Position numbers and translations under genes: made by a program | Assembly: GCF_001632805.1 (NCBI RefSeq) | Contig: NZ_CP007220.1 | Span: 2,294,001 to 2,358,000, forward strand | DNA length: 64,000 bases | From: Mycobacteroides chelonae CCUG 47445 | Lineage (GTDB): Bacteria; Actinomycetota; Actinomycetes; Mycobacteriales; Mycobacteriaceae | Direction: 5' to 3' | The notes under the pieces: generated by a model | What the model saw: only the letters and a program-made list of their open reading frames with translations | Databases searched by the model: none | Told to the model about the DNA's origin: nothing | Shown here: piece by piece, positions 37,919-55,568 of the stretch | Layout: each line of letters opens with the position of its first letter | Position numbering within the stretch: the first letter of the stretch is position 1

Positions 37919-39396
37919 GAGATTCCTTTCTGTACGCGAACGCGCGGACGGGGTAGCGCAGTGATTCCCTTGCGCCACAGATGCATAGATACATAGGACC
38001 GCCACGGCGAGCAGCCGCGGGCAGCTGCGAGGTCTATACCCTCTGCCGCTGCGCCGCGGCGCAGCACCAGATCGTGCTCGAGGAGAACGTCTGGATCGGC
38101 GAGTTGACGCATCACCACGTAGTCAGCGGTCCAAGGTCCGATTCCCTTGATCTCCAACAACTGCCGGCGCATGTCGTCGGGGTTCATCCCGTGATGCAAT
38201 TCCAGCTTGCCGGTTGCGAGCCTGTCGGCGGCCCCGACGATCGCGGCGATCCGCGCCGCAGGCCCCGCCATCACCTCCGTACCCGCGGCAGCGACCGCTT
38301 CGGGGGTGGGAAACAGTCGGGTCACTCGCCCCGTCGTGTCGGCCACCTCCTCGCCGAGTTCGGCAACGAGGTGTGCCGTTGCGGTGTTGGCCGCCGGTAC
38401 CGAGATCTGCTGTCCGATCATGGTGCGCAACAGGAGCTCTGACCCGTCCACCGTCCCGGGCACCCGGATGCCGGGAGCCTCGGTGACGAGCTGGGCCAGC
38501 GCTGGGTGAGACCGCAGTGCGTCATCCACCGCCGCGGGGTCGGCATCCAGGTCAAGAAGATGACGCAGGCGGGCCACCGCGGGCGCGAGGTCACGCATGT
38601 CGGAGAGCTGTAGGTCCGCGCGCACCTGATCGACGTCTACCGTCAGCGTCACGACGACAGGACCGTGCGGCATCCTCAGTGCTCGGGTGTACCGTCCCTC
38701 GGAAAAGTCCTCGACCTCGCGCGCGCAATGATGCTCCAACAGCCAGGTCGACCAAGCGACGTTATGGGGCTGCCGCAGAGGAAGTTTCAGGCTGACGCCA
38801 CCGGGCATCGGTGCCGATGTGAGGCTCGCTCCGCGGGGGAGCTCGGCGCGTAGTTTCGACGGTGTCGTCGCGAACACCGCCGCGATCGTGTCGTTGAACT
38901 GTCGAATACTGGAAAACCCTGCCGCAAAGGCAATGTCGGACATGGCTAGTTCGGTTCGCTGAATCAGCAGACGTGCGGTGGTGGCGCGATTGGCGCGTGC
39001 CAGGGCCAGCGGGCTTGCGCCGAGCTCGGCGAGCAGAACCCTGTTGAGTTGACGACTCGAGTATCCGAGGGCACGAGACAAACCATCCACGCCATCGCGC
39101 TCGACTACGCCGTCTCCAATAAGGCGCATAGCTCGGACAGCCAAGTCGGACTTGATATTCCATAATGGCGATCCGGGTGCCGCGTCCGGTAGGCACCGTC
39201 GGCAGGCTCGATAGCCCGCGGCCTGCGCAGAGGCGGCGGTGGGATGGAACGAGACATTCTGACGCTTCGGGGTGATGGCCGGGCAGGACGGCCGGCAGTA
39301 GATGCCGGTGGTTCGAACGGCCGTGTAGAACTGGCCGTCGAATCGTGTGTCACGGGACTGCACGGCCCGGTAACAGGCCTCCGCGTCAAGTTCCAT
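37915..39396 (-). CDS. alkA: AdaA-AlkA fusion: methylphosphotriester sensor/activator and 3-methyladenine DNA glycosylase
   Basis: A 493-residue adaptive-response protein in three parts. The Ada N-domain has zinc-binding Cys34, Cys38, Cys65 and Cys68 (GIYCRPSC and GYRACRRC); one of them accepts methyl groups from DNA phosphotriesters. An AraC-type HTH region follows (VDGLSRALGYSSRQLNRV; ELAMSDIAFAAGFSSIRQFNDT). The C-terminal AlkA glycosylase has the helix-hairpin-helix LLEIKGIGPWTADYVVMR with the catalytic Asp downstream (ADPDVLLEHDL). Methylation should switch it to an activator of its own operon with ogt. This fusion is the usual actinobacterial form (Rv1317c). Confidence 0.95.
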   Translation of the reverse strand: MELDAEACYRAVQSRDTRFDGQFYTAVRTTGIYCRPSCPAITPKRQNVSFHPTAASAQAAGYRACRRCLPDAAPGSPLWNIKSDLAVRAMRLIGDGVVERDGVDGLSRALGYSSRQLNRVLLAELGASPLALARANRATTARLLIQRTELAMSDIAFAAGFSSIRQFNDTIAAVFATTPSKLRAELPRGASLTSAPMPGGVSLKLPLRQPHNVAWSTWLLEHHCAREVEDFSEGRYTRALRMPHGPVVVTLTVDVDQVRADLQLSDMRDLAPAVARLRHLLDLDADPAAVDDALRSHPALAQLVTEAPGIRVPGTVDGSELLLRTMIGQQISVPAANTATAHLVAELGEEVADTTGRVTRLFPTPEAVAAAGTEVMAGPAARIAAIVGAADRLATGKLELHHGMNPDDMRRQLLEIKGIGPWTADYVVMRQLADPDVLLEHDLVLRRGAAAEGIDLAAARGCSPWRSYVSMHLWRKGITALPRPRVRVQKGIS

Positions 39397-39445
39397 GCTT
39401 CGAGCATGCCCGCGGTCCCACCGCAGCGCTAGCGGAAATCGGACA

Positions 39446-39919
39446 TTACCGTCCAGCCTGATTTGCCTCCCAGATGTGGGCGTAGCGCCGCCAGGCCAGC
39501 AGTGTGATGGTCATCGACAGTGCGGTACCCGCCGTAGCCCCGATCCGGGAATGCCGCCAGGCGGCTATCAATGCCGAGATCAGCGTGGTGCCGCCAATAA
39601 CGCCCAACACGGTGAGGGCAGTATCCGACGTGGGTCTGGTCATCCAGATCTCCTCACCGCGTATGGCACGAGTGGCAAAGGAGTTGTTGTCCCGGGGCGG
39701 CGGGGTCACCACAGGGTTGATCGCGAGCCAGGCGGCGATCGGGATCGCCCAACGCCATTGCCGGGTCCACACCGGAACGAGCAACAGCGGTGTCGTTGCC
39801 CAACGAGACCACGCACTGACCGGATGGCAATGTCTTTCGAAGATCCAGCGTCGCACTGCTTCGCCATTCACCCACTCGACACTAGGTGGTGCGGTGGTGC
39901 CCGCCGGGCATGACCGCAC
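39446..39919 (-). CDS. Small membrane protein (DUF6653-like)
   Basis: About 157 residues. It contains IFERHCHPVSAWSRWATTPLLLVPVW, then WAIPIAAWLAINPVVTPPP and, near the C-terminus, LTVLGVIGGTTLISALIAAW and ATAGTALSMTITLLAWR, which gives about four membrane segments. The pattern FERH-NPWSVWSRW is one I associate with the DUF6653 family; the name is uncertain. Function is unknown. The start is unsure: GTG 39919 gives a leading hydrophilic stretch, and downstream codons are possible. It is divergent from pheS with only 35 bases between. Confidence 0.7.
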   Translation of the reverse strand: MRSCPAGTTAPPSVEWVNGEAVRRWIFERHCHPVSAWSRWATTPLLLVPVWTRQWRWAIPIAAWLAINPVVTPPPRDNNSFATRAIRGEEIWMTRPTSDTALTVLGVIGGTTLISALIAAWRHSRIGATAGTALSMTITLLAWRRYAHIWEANQAGR

Positions 39920-39940
39920 GGTGGTTAACCCGCCTTACCC

Positions 39941-41009
<1,069 letters not shown>

Positions 41010-41010
<1 letters not shown>

Positions 41011-43484
41011 TGCGCATCCCCTACAGCTGGCTTATCGAGGTCCTGCGTGCCGGTGCCCCGGAGTTCTCCGCCACCCCGGCGAGTATCGAGGAAACGCTGA
41101 TCCGCATCGGTCACGAGGTGGAAGAGGTAATCGTCCCCGGTCCGGTTGTCGGACCGCTGGTGATCGGACGCGTCGCCCAGATCACCGAACTCACCGACTT
41201 CAAAAAGCCGATCCGGTTTTGCCTGGTGGACGTAGGCGAGGCCGAGCCTCGTGAGATTGTCTGTGGTGCATCGAATTTCGCCGTCAACGACCTCGTGGTG
41301 GTGGCACTTCCGGGTGTCACGCTTCCCGGCGACTTCACCATCGCGACACGAAAGACCTACGGGCACACCTCCGACGGGATGATCTGCTCGACGACCGAGC
41401 TGGGTCTCGGCTCGGACTCGTCGGGCATTCTGGTGCTGCCGCCAGGAACCGCCGATCCCGGTGCCGACGCCGGGGAAGTGGTCGGGCTTGACGATGTCAT
41501 CTTCGATCTGTCGATCACCCCGGATCGCGGATACTGCCTGTCCGTTCGCGGGCTGGCCCGCGACCTGGCCTGTGCCTACGACCTGGATTTCGTCGATCCA
41601 GCCGAGGTGCCGCCGCTCCCGGCCGACAAGCCTTCGCTGCCGGTACACATCGACGCCGGTACCGGGGTCAAGCGCTTCGGGTTGCGCCCGGTGATCGGCA
41701 TCGATCCGGCGGCGGTGTCGCCGTGGTGGCTGCAGCGACGACTGATGCTCTGTGGAATCCGGGCCATATCGCCTGCGGTGGACGCCACCAATTACGTGAT
41801 GCTTGAGATCGGACATCCCATGCACGCGCACGACAATGCGCGGATCAGCGGGGATTTCCGGGTGCGATTCGCGACACCCGGCGAGACGGTTATCACCCTC
41901 GACGACGTGCAACGCAAGCTTGAACCCGGCGACGTTCTGATCGCGGACGATGCCGGTGTCACCGCCATCGGCGGTGTCATGGGTGCCGGAAGCACCGAGA
42001 TGCGCGAAGACTCCACTGACGTGCTCCTCGAAGCCGCGGTATGGGATCCGGCCGCGGTACTGCGTACCCAGCGTCGGCTACACCTGCACAGCGAGGCCGG
42101 GCGTCGCTACGAGCGTTCCGTGGATCCCGCGATATCCGTTGCCGCACTGGATCGTTGTGCATCTCTACTGCGTGATATCGCCGGCGGCAGCACGCCCGCC
42201 GAACTCACCGACTGGTCGGCCGACGGCCAGGCCCGTCCAGAGATTGTCATCGCCACCGACCTGCCCGCGCGCATTGCCGGGATCGACTACGGCGACGGGG
42301 TGGTGGAACACCGCCTTCGGCAGATCGGTGCCGAGGTGGCGGTGGAGGGCGACACCCTGCGGGTCACACCGCCGAGCTGGCGTCCGGACATCACCGAGGG
42401 TGCGGACCTGGTGGAGGAGGTGCTGCGACTCGAAGGATTGGAAGATATCCCGTCGATTCTGCCCGCGGCACCGCAAGGCGGTGGCCTTACCGCGCCGCAA
42501 CGCCGTCGCCGTGCGGTGGGGAAGTCCTTGGCGCTGAGCGGATACACCGAAATCCTGCCGATGCCCTTCCTGCCTGCCGGTGTGTTCGACGCGTGGGGCC
42601 TGGATCAGGACGATCCGCGCCGTCGCACCACAAAGGTTCTCAACCCGCTGGAATCCGACCGCCCCGAACTGGCCAGCACGCTCTTACCCGGGGTGCTTGA
42701 GGCGTTGTCGCGCAATATTTCTCGCGGAACCGTCGACGTCGCTTTGTTCACCATCGGTCAGGTTGTCCGGCCCACCGAGACGACCCGGGCGATCCCCCTG
42801 CTCGACGTGACGGATCGTCCCTCCGAGGCCGAGCTCACTGCATTGTTTGATTCTCTGCCCGCGCAGCCAGTCCATGTCGCACTTGTGCTGACCGGGGCGC
42901 GCGAGCCGAATGGGCCGTGGGGGCGTGGGCGAGCCGCCGATATCACCGACGTGCTGGAAGCCGCCCGGATCATCGGGCGGGCCGCCTACGTGGACCTGTC
43001 GCTGCGGGCCGGCAGTGAACTGCCGTGGCATCCGGGGCGGTGCGCGGAGATTGTGGCCGATGGCCAGGTTGTCGGGCATGCGGGCGAACTGCACCCGTCG
43101 GTCATCGAACGGCTCGGGCTGCCCAAACGCACGTGTGCCCTGGAGCTGAGCCTCGACGCACTTCCCGTCACCAATCCGCTTCCCGCGCCGAGGATCTCGC
43201 CGTTCCCGCCAGTGCTTCAAGACGTTTCGCTGGTGGTCGCCGAAACGGTGCCCGCCGATGCGGTCACCGAGGCGCTGCGCGCCGGGGCGGGTGAGTTGAT
43301 CGAAGAGGTGCGCCTCGTGGAGGTTTACACCGGGCCGCAGGTTGGCGAAGGCAACAAATCGCTGAACTTCCGGCTGCGTTTCCGGGCGACCGATCGCACC
43401 CTGACAGAAGACGAGGCCACCGCCGCACGGATAACGGCGGTGGCCTCTGCGGCCGAGTGCGTTGGGGCAACCCAACGCACCTAG
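41010..43484 (+). CDS. pheT: Phenylalanyl-tRNA synthetase beta chain
   Basis: An 824-residue subunit that provides tRNA binding and editing. Domains in order: EMAP-like tRNA-binding domain ([12 protein letters not shown]...[18 protein letters not shown]), B3/B4 editing domain ([37 protein letters not shown]), B5 domain, catalytic-like core ([33 protein letters not shown]) and C-terminal ferredoxin-fold anticodon-binding domain ([15 protein letters not shown]...[21 protein letters not shown]). The last codons form a hairpin with a GCAA loop that probably terminates the operon. Confidence 0.98.
43457..43480 (+). terminator. Hairpin with GCAA loop overlapping the end of pheT
   Basis: GTGCGTTGGG (43457-43466), loop GCAA, CCCAACGCAC (43471-43480): a perfect 10-bp stem ending one base before the pheT stop codon. 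There is no U-tract. Terminator or mRNA-stabiliser function is inferred. Confidence 0.55.
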
Positions 43485-43490
43485 CAGGTC

Positions 43491-43562
43491 TTACTGTCCT
43501 CGGCGCTGGTCAGCCTGCTCGCGGTGCTGCTCCTGGCGCTGACGATCGGCACGATCCGACAT
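43491..43562 (-). CDS. Small ORF, 23 residues, unknown
   Basis: ATG at 43562 is preceded at a good distance by AAGGGAG. The 23-codon frame ends TAA and encodes an extremely hydrophilic peptide rich in Arg, Gln, Asp and Glu (MSDRADRQRQEQHREQ...), with no hydrophobic segment. It lies alone in the 265-base gap between pheT and argC on the opposite strand. A perfect Shine-Dalgarno and strongly biased composition favour a real small protein, but it could be chance. I know of no function. Confidence 0.5.
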   Translation of the reverse strand: MSDRADRQRQEQHREQADQRRGQ

Positions 43563-43724
43563 GGAAGGCTCCCTTCTCGTATTCGTTCTCGCTCGTTATC
43601 AACTGCCGGCGCTATTCGCCAGCTACCTCCACCGTAACCGTGGGAACGGGGCATCACACCGTTTAGCTCAAGTTGAGGTTGATCGCGTGTCCACAAAGAC
43701 CGATCGAATATATTTGCGCTTGAC

Positions 43725-45994
<2,270 letters not shown>

Positions 45995-45998
<4 letters not shown>

Positions 45999-46860
45999 AG
46001 GCTCCCAAGAAGGCGCGGGTGCTCGCCGAGGCGCTGCCATGGCTCAAGAAGCTGCATGGCGCCATCGTCGTGATCAAGTACGGCGGCAACGCCATGACCG
46101 ACGATGCGCTCAAGAACGCGTTCGCCGAGGACATGGTGTTCCTGCGCAACTGCGGCATCCATCCCGTCGTCGTGCACGGCGGCGGCCCGCAGATCACCTC
46201 GATGCTGAAAAAGCTTGGTGTGTCAGGAGAGTTCAAGGGTGGCTTCCGCGTCACCACGCCGGAAGTGCTGGACATCGCGCGCATGGTGCTCTTCGGTCAG
46301 GTTGGCCGTGAGCTTGTCGGATTGATCAACAGCCACGGGCCTTACGCGGTGGGGATCACGGGCGAGGATGCGCAACTGTTCACGGCCGTGCGCCGTACCG
46401 CGACCGTCGACGGCGTCGAGACCGATATCGGGTTGGTCGGTGATGTGGCGCAGGTGAACCCGGAAGCGATCCTTGACCTGATCGATGCCGGACGTATCCC
46501 GGTGGTATCTACCCTTGCCCCCGATGCGGACGGTGTGGTGCACAACCTCAACGCCGACACCGCCGCCGGCGCACTCGCCGAAGCCCTTGGTGCCGAGCGT
46601 CTCCTGATGCTCACCGATATCGAGGGCCTTTACACCGACTGGCCGGACCGGGGGTCGCTGGTGACCGCTATCGCCGCAGAGGATCTGCGCGCGCTCCTGC
46701 CCACGCTGGAATCGGGCATGATTCCGAAGGTCGAGGCATGTCTGCGTGCGGTGGACGGCGGGGTACCCAGCGCCCACATCATCGACGGGCGCGTCGAGCA
46801 TTGCGTATTGGTCGAGCTATTCACCGACGAGGGTGTCGGGACACTTGTCAGGAGCCAATC

Positions 46861-46864
<4 letters not shown>
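45995..46864 (+). CDS. argB: Acetylglutamate kinase
   Basis: A 289-residue amino-acid kinase that phosphorylates N-acetylglutamate. ATP-binding and substrate motifs are [14 protein letters not shown] and [29 protein letters not shown] and [19 protein letters not shown] follow. An N-terminal helix ([17 protein letters not shown]) is of the kind that makes hexamers in arginine-inhibited forms, so feedback inhibition by arginine is likely. It overlaps argJ and argD by four bases each. Confidence 0.97.
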
Positions 46865-49474
<2,610 letters not shown>

Positions 49475-49486
49475 GAGAGAGACGAC

Positions 49487-52101
<2,615 letters not shown>

Positions 52102-52110
52102 TATCCAGCC

Positions 52111-52893
52111 ATGGACGGCGAGCCGGACCCGACATCGTCGGGCCCCGGTCCGGGGGGAGATATACCGGACGACCCGAACGCGGCGTGGCGTCGCCCGGAG
52201 AACACCCCGGTAGGCGGTGACTCGTCACCGGTCGCGACCACGGGGCCAATAGTCCTTGCGGAACCGGCGCCGCGCGGAGTGTTCGGCAGGCTGTCGGAGA
52301 CCGTTGGCAGTTGGTGGAATGATCTCGAATTCATCCAGATGTGGCATGTCGTCGCGATCGTCGCGGTGCTTGCCACCGCGGGGTTCGGCGGGCTCGACAA
52401 GGTGGAAAAGGCGCCCGAGACGTTCGACGTAGGCCAGGTATTCGATAACCACGAATTCTCGATCACGGTGCAGCGGGCGTCTCTGGTGAAGAAGCTGGCC
52501 GGCAACGGATTCACGCTCAAGGAGAAGCCCGGCCGGTCGTACCTTGGTGTGCTGGTCGATGTGACCAACAACGCGGATGGGCCGGACGGGGTCTCGTCCA
52601 TGTTTACGCTGCCCGATGTCGCCGACGCGCAGAACACCTACTTGTCGTCATCGCATGATCCGACGGCGTTGCGCATGTCCGACGGAACCATGTTGATCGC
52701 GTTGCAACCTGGACTGACGGAAAAGGTGGCCCTGGTCTGGAGTGTCCCGGACAGTGCTGTCGCAGTGGGATCGACCGTGACGCTGGAAGTTCCATACCGT
52801 AAGTACGGACAGGGCTACGTCATCTACGGTGCGGCCTGGCGCAGTATCGGCGGCAGTGCGAGAACGGTTGTGCCAGTGGGGAGCCCGAAATGA
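52111..52893 (+). CDS. Membrane-anchored DUF4352-like protein, first of three
   Basis: A 260-residue protein. A Pro/Gly-rich cytoplasmic N-terminus (about 75 residues) is followed by one membrane helix (about 78-94) and an extracytoplasmic beta-sandwich. The pattern is like DUF4352: a strand FSITVQRASLV, then YLGVLVDVTNNADGPDG, then QPGLTEKVALVWSVPDSA and a final hydrophobic strand. No cysteines or catalytic motifs are visible. It overlaps the next gene by four bases. The domain type is my reading of the pattern, not a database hit. Function is unknown. Confidence 0.78.
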   Translation: MDGEPDPTSSGPGPGGDIPDDPNAAWRRPENTPVGGDSSPVATTGPIVLAEPAPRGVFGRLSETVGSWWNDLEFIQMWHVVAIVAVLATAGFGGLDKVEKAPETFDVGQVFDNHEFSITVQRASLVKKLAGNGFTLKEKPGRSYLGVLVDVTNNADGPDGVSSMFTLPDVADAQNTYLSSSHDPTALRMSDGTMLIALQPGLTEKVALVWSVPDSAVAVGSTVTLEVPYRKYGQGYVIYGAAWRSIGGSARTVVPVGSPK

Positions 52894-53498
52894 ACATGCA
52901 GGGATTTCGGAACCTGCCACCCCTCGCCAGAATCGGTGGGACGGTGGGCATGGTCGTCGCCATCTTGGCGGCCTCGGTGTTCGTATGGCACCGGCTGCCG
53001 TATGCCACCGATGTACAGGCACCGTTCGATGTGCATGGCAGTGCGGGCAGTCCCGTGAGCGGCAGGCTTTTCTCGGTGACTGTGAGCAAGGCCGCGGTGG
53101 CTCCCGTCGTGAAACACACTGGCGCGCTGCCCAAGAATCGCAACCTCACGGCGTCGGGACAGTGGGTGGTGGTGACGGCGACGGTCACCTCACTGCTCGA
53201 TGCACCCTCGGCGCGCGTCGCGCTGGAACTCGACGGAAACGTTTACACCCCTGATGATCGGTTGAGTCTCTCAACGCTGGGCGGAGCGATCCTGAACCCG
53301 TTGATTCCCCAGACCGGTGTTTATGTGTTCGAAGCGCCGACAGAACTTGTCAACCGGGTCAGCGTCGGACGGTTGTATGTGTCGACAGGCACCAACAAGT
53401 GGGACACCGGGCTGATCATCGACGTGCCGCTGGACCCGAGCCACGCCCCTCGTTCCGCGGTGCTGGCGTTGGCCAAGACCAAGGTTGGCACCCCGTGA
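52890..53498 (+). CDS. Membrane-anchored DUF4352-like protein, second of three
   Basis: A 202-residue protein. A short N-terminus, one membrane helix (about 16-34) and an extracytoplasmic beta-domain with the same plan as its neighbour: FSVTVSKAAV, then GQWVVVTATVTSLLDAPS, then IPQTGVYVFEAPTEL and LIIDVPLD. It lacks the long cytoplasmic tail of the first protein. It overlaps both neighbours by four bases, so the three products are likely made in fixed ratio and may form one envelope complex. Confidence 0.77.
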   Translation: MNMQGFRNLPPLARIGGTVGMVVAILAASVFVWHRLPYATDVQAPFDVHGSAGSPVSGRLFSVTVSKAAVAPVVKHTGALPKNRNLTASGQWVVVTATVTSLLDAPSARVALELDGNVYTPDDRLSLSTLGGAILNPLIPQTGVYVFEAPTELVNRVSVGRLYVSTGTNKWDTGLIIDVPLDPSHAPRSAVLALAKTKVGTP

Positions 53499-54049
53499 CA
53501 GTGATCGATTCCGCGAAACACCGCCGCGATCAGCACGGCGTCCTGCGCGACAAGCTTTGGTTTCGCAACGTCATCGCGTCCGTGGCGGTTGTGGTGTTGT
53601 TCGTGATCATCGCCACCATCTCCTTCTGGGGCCCGTGGCGCGAGTACCAGGCGAGCATCCGTCCCGAGTACTTGGTCCCCGCGGGCCAATCTGCGGCCGT
53701 GCACGATCAGACGTGGGAACTCGGCGAGATTCGGCGTCTTGGTAAAAGGCAGGGAGCGCTCAACACGGTCCTGCCCAAAGGCACTCAACTCATCATGGTG
53801 ACGATCAAGCGCTCAGGGCCGCCGCCCGTCGATATGTACTGTGCGGCGCGGATAACCGATGGAACGCACATGTGGAAGGCCGAATTCGATAACGGCGGGG
53901 TGCGGATACCGGACGGATCCACGCAATCGTGTGGCAGACCGGGCGACCTGTTGTTCGTCTTTCTCATGCCGGACGATATCGAGCCTCAGGCAGTGGAGAT
54001 CACCGAGAATATCGGCGGCAAAATCCTTGTTCGGCTTGATCTTCCGTAG
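53495..54049 (+). CDS. Membrane-anchored DUF4352-like protein, third of three
   Basis: A 184-residue protein starting at GTG 53495, which overlaps the previous stop as GTGA. One membrane helix (about 25-45) precedes an extracytoplasmic domain that follows the same plan (AAVHDQTWELGEIRRL, KGTQLIMVTIKRSG, LLFVFLMPDDIEPQAVEI) but carries a cysteine pair (MYCAARITDG and QSCGRPGD) likely to form a disulfide. It abuts the convergent polytopic protein gene with no base between stop codons. Function is unknown. Confidence 0.77.
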   Translation: MTVIDSAKHRRDQHGVLRDKLWFRNVIASVAVVVLFVIIATISFWGPWREYQASIRPEYLVPAGQSAAVHDQTWELGEIRRLGKRQGALNTVLPKGTQLIMVTIKRSGPPPVDMYCAARITDGTHMWKAEFDNGGVRIPDGSTQSCGRPGDLLFVFLMPDDIEPQAVEITENIGGKILVRLDLP

Positions 54050-55426
54050 TCAGATGCGTGGTCCGGTCAGGTCGATACGTGGATCGGTATCCACCGTATC
54101 CGGGTAGTCCACGACCTCACCCTGATTTTGGCCGCTGTCGGAGACCGCGGACTGATGGCCACTTTCGGCGCGTTCCACACAGTGCGCGAAAGCAGAGGCG
54201 ATGAGACAGATTCGCAGCGAAGCGACGAGGATGCCGGAGAGCGCCGCCAGGACGGGCCCGACCGCATTCCAATATTCCTCGGAATGCGGACCCAGCATCC
54301 ACGCGAAGCCGCGGACAAGATAGCCGCCGACCTGCATCTGCGGGCGATAGAAGCTGTCCGACATGTCCAGCCAGGCCAGACAGAGATAGATCAGCACATA
54401 ACCGGACAGCACGATGAACCCACCGTGCAGGACCAGGCGTGCGGAGTCCGCGATGGGACGAAACTTGCCGAACTGCGACAGCGCCAGCTCTGCGGTCTTC
54501 TTCCGGGTATCGCCCGAGAACCCAGATAGCCGCTCGTCGACTCGCTGGCGGGATGGCGCGAGACGATCCGCGACCACGTCACCGTGACTTCCTGCCACCT
54601 GCCGCAGCACCCCTCGCCAGCTTGCCTGGTTTGAGGTGCCGTAGACGATTCCCGCGATCGCAAGCCAGATCAGGGGCACCGCCGCGCCGCTGAAGGCAAT
54701 GTGCAGGGCACTGGTCAGCACGTTCCAGATGACTTCCAGCGGCCGGAAATGTGAGAAGAGTTCCGCGCGGCTGGTGTCGGCCCAGACAACGATGCGACGT
54801 TCTTTGAACCATGCAGTCGGCTTGAGAAAGAACGTGACGCCCTTACTGGCCGCGAACGACAGGATCAGGAACACCCAGAGCGCGTCCAGATACACCTTGA
54901 TGAAGACGAACCACGTCGGTGTCCGACTTTCGACCCACCTCAGTTTGAGGGCGTACCGAAGAACGAATGCGCCCACGATGAGATACCACACCAGGTTGGT
55001 GACCGGAACATTTGAAAGATCTAACACCGGCTCCGAATGTGTCATGGCCGCACCGACACGTAGATACATCGCCTTGTGTTCATAGGCGATCCAGTCGTCG
55101 GCGAACATCTGCCACGCGAGATAGATGGCAAAGAACGGCAGCACGACACTCGAGAAGAGATCGACCTGCCGCAATGATGCCTTGGGCAGGACGGAGAGCG
55201 ATGGAATGGCCGATCGCAGCACCAGGAACATCGCGATGATCGAACCGAGCCGGGCAAGGCCCGCGAACGGCATGATGAGGTCGACGATCAGATAGTTGTT
55301 CCATCCGAACTTCGCGGCCAGTTCAATCGCAATGTTTCGCCCCAGCAGGCCCAGCAGATAGCACGCAGCCAGTTGAGGCAGATACATAACCCAGAGGCGC
55401 AGCGGCCGCAGCAACAGATTCCCCAC
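54050..55426 (-). CDS. Polytopic membrane protein of unknown function
   Basis: A 458-residue protein with about nine hydrophobic segments (for example LPQLAACYLLGLLG, LGSIIAMFLVLRS, VVLPFFAIYLAWQMF, LWVFLILSFAAS, AVPLIWLAIAGIVYG, GFIVLSGYVLIYLCLAW) and a charged tail. A central soluble stretch (SHGDVVADRLAPSRQRVDERL) separates the membrane halves. I recognise no transporter or enzyme motif. The start GTG 55426 is supported by TACGAT six bases upstream; the frame is open to 55528. It faces the three anchored-protein genes tail to tail and probably belongs with them. Confidence 0.72.
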   Translation of the reverse strand: MGNLLLRPLRLWVMYLPQLAACYLLGLLGRNIAIELAAKFGWNNYLIVDLIMPFAGLARLGSIIAMFLVLRSAIPSLSVLPKASLRQVDLFSSVVLPFFAIYLAWQMFADDWIAYEHKAMYLRVGAAMTHSEPVLDLSNVPVTNLVWYLIVGAFVLRYALKLRWVESRTPTWFVFIKVYLDALWVFLILSFAASKGVTFFLKPTAWFKERRIVVWADTSRAELFSHFRPLEVIWNVLTSALHIAFSGAAVPLIWLAIAGIVYGTSNQASWRGVLRQVAGSHGDVVADRLAPSRQRVDERLSGFSGDTRKKTAELALSQFGKFRPIADSARLVLHGGFIVLSGYVLIYLCLAWLDMSDSFYRPQMQVGGYLVRGFAWMLGPHSEEYWNAVGPVLAALSGILVASLRICLIASAFAHCVERAESGHQSAVSDSGQNQGEVVDYPDTVDTDPRIDLTGPRI

Positions 55427-55432
55427 CGCGCC

Positions 55433-55438
55433 ATCGTA
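55433..55438 (-). promoter_or_regulatory. -10 element of the polytopic membrane protein gene (leaderless)
   Basis: TACGAT on the minus strand, six bases before the GTG at 55426, matches TANNNT and predicts a leaderless transcript. Confidence 0.45.
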
Positions 55439-55568
55439 GTGGCTCGTATCACGGCGTCGCTTCCGATCCGGTGGCTGGGATTCGGTCAGCCCGATGCGCC
55501 CGCTGTGACAGGATATGCAGGCCCTCACCTGGGCAATATTGCGGATGATCGGTATTTAAGGAGCAGCT

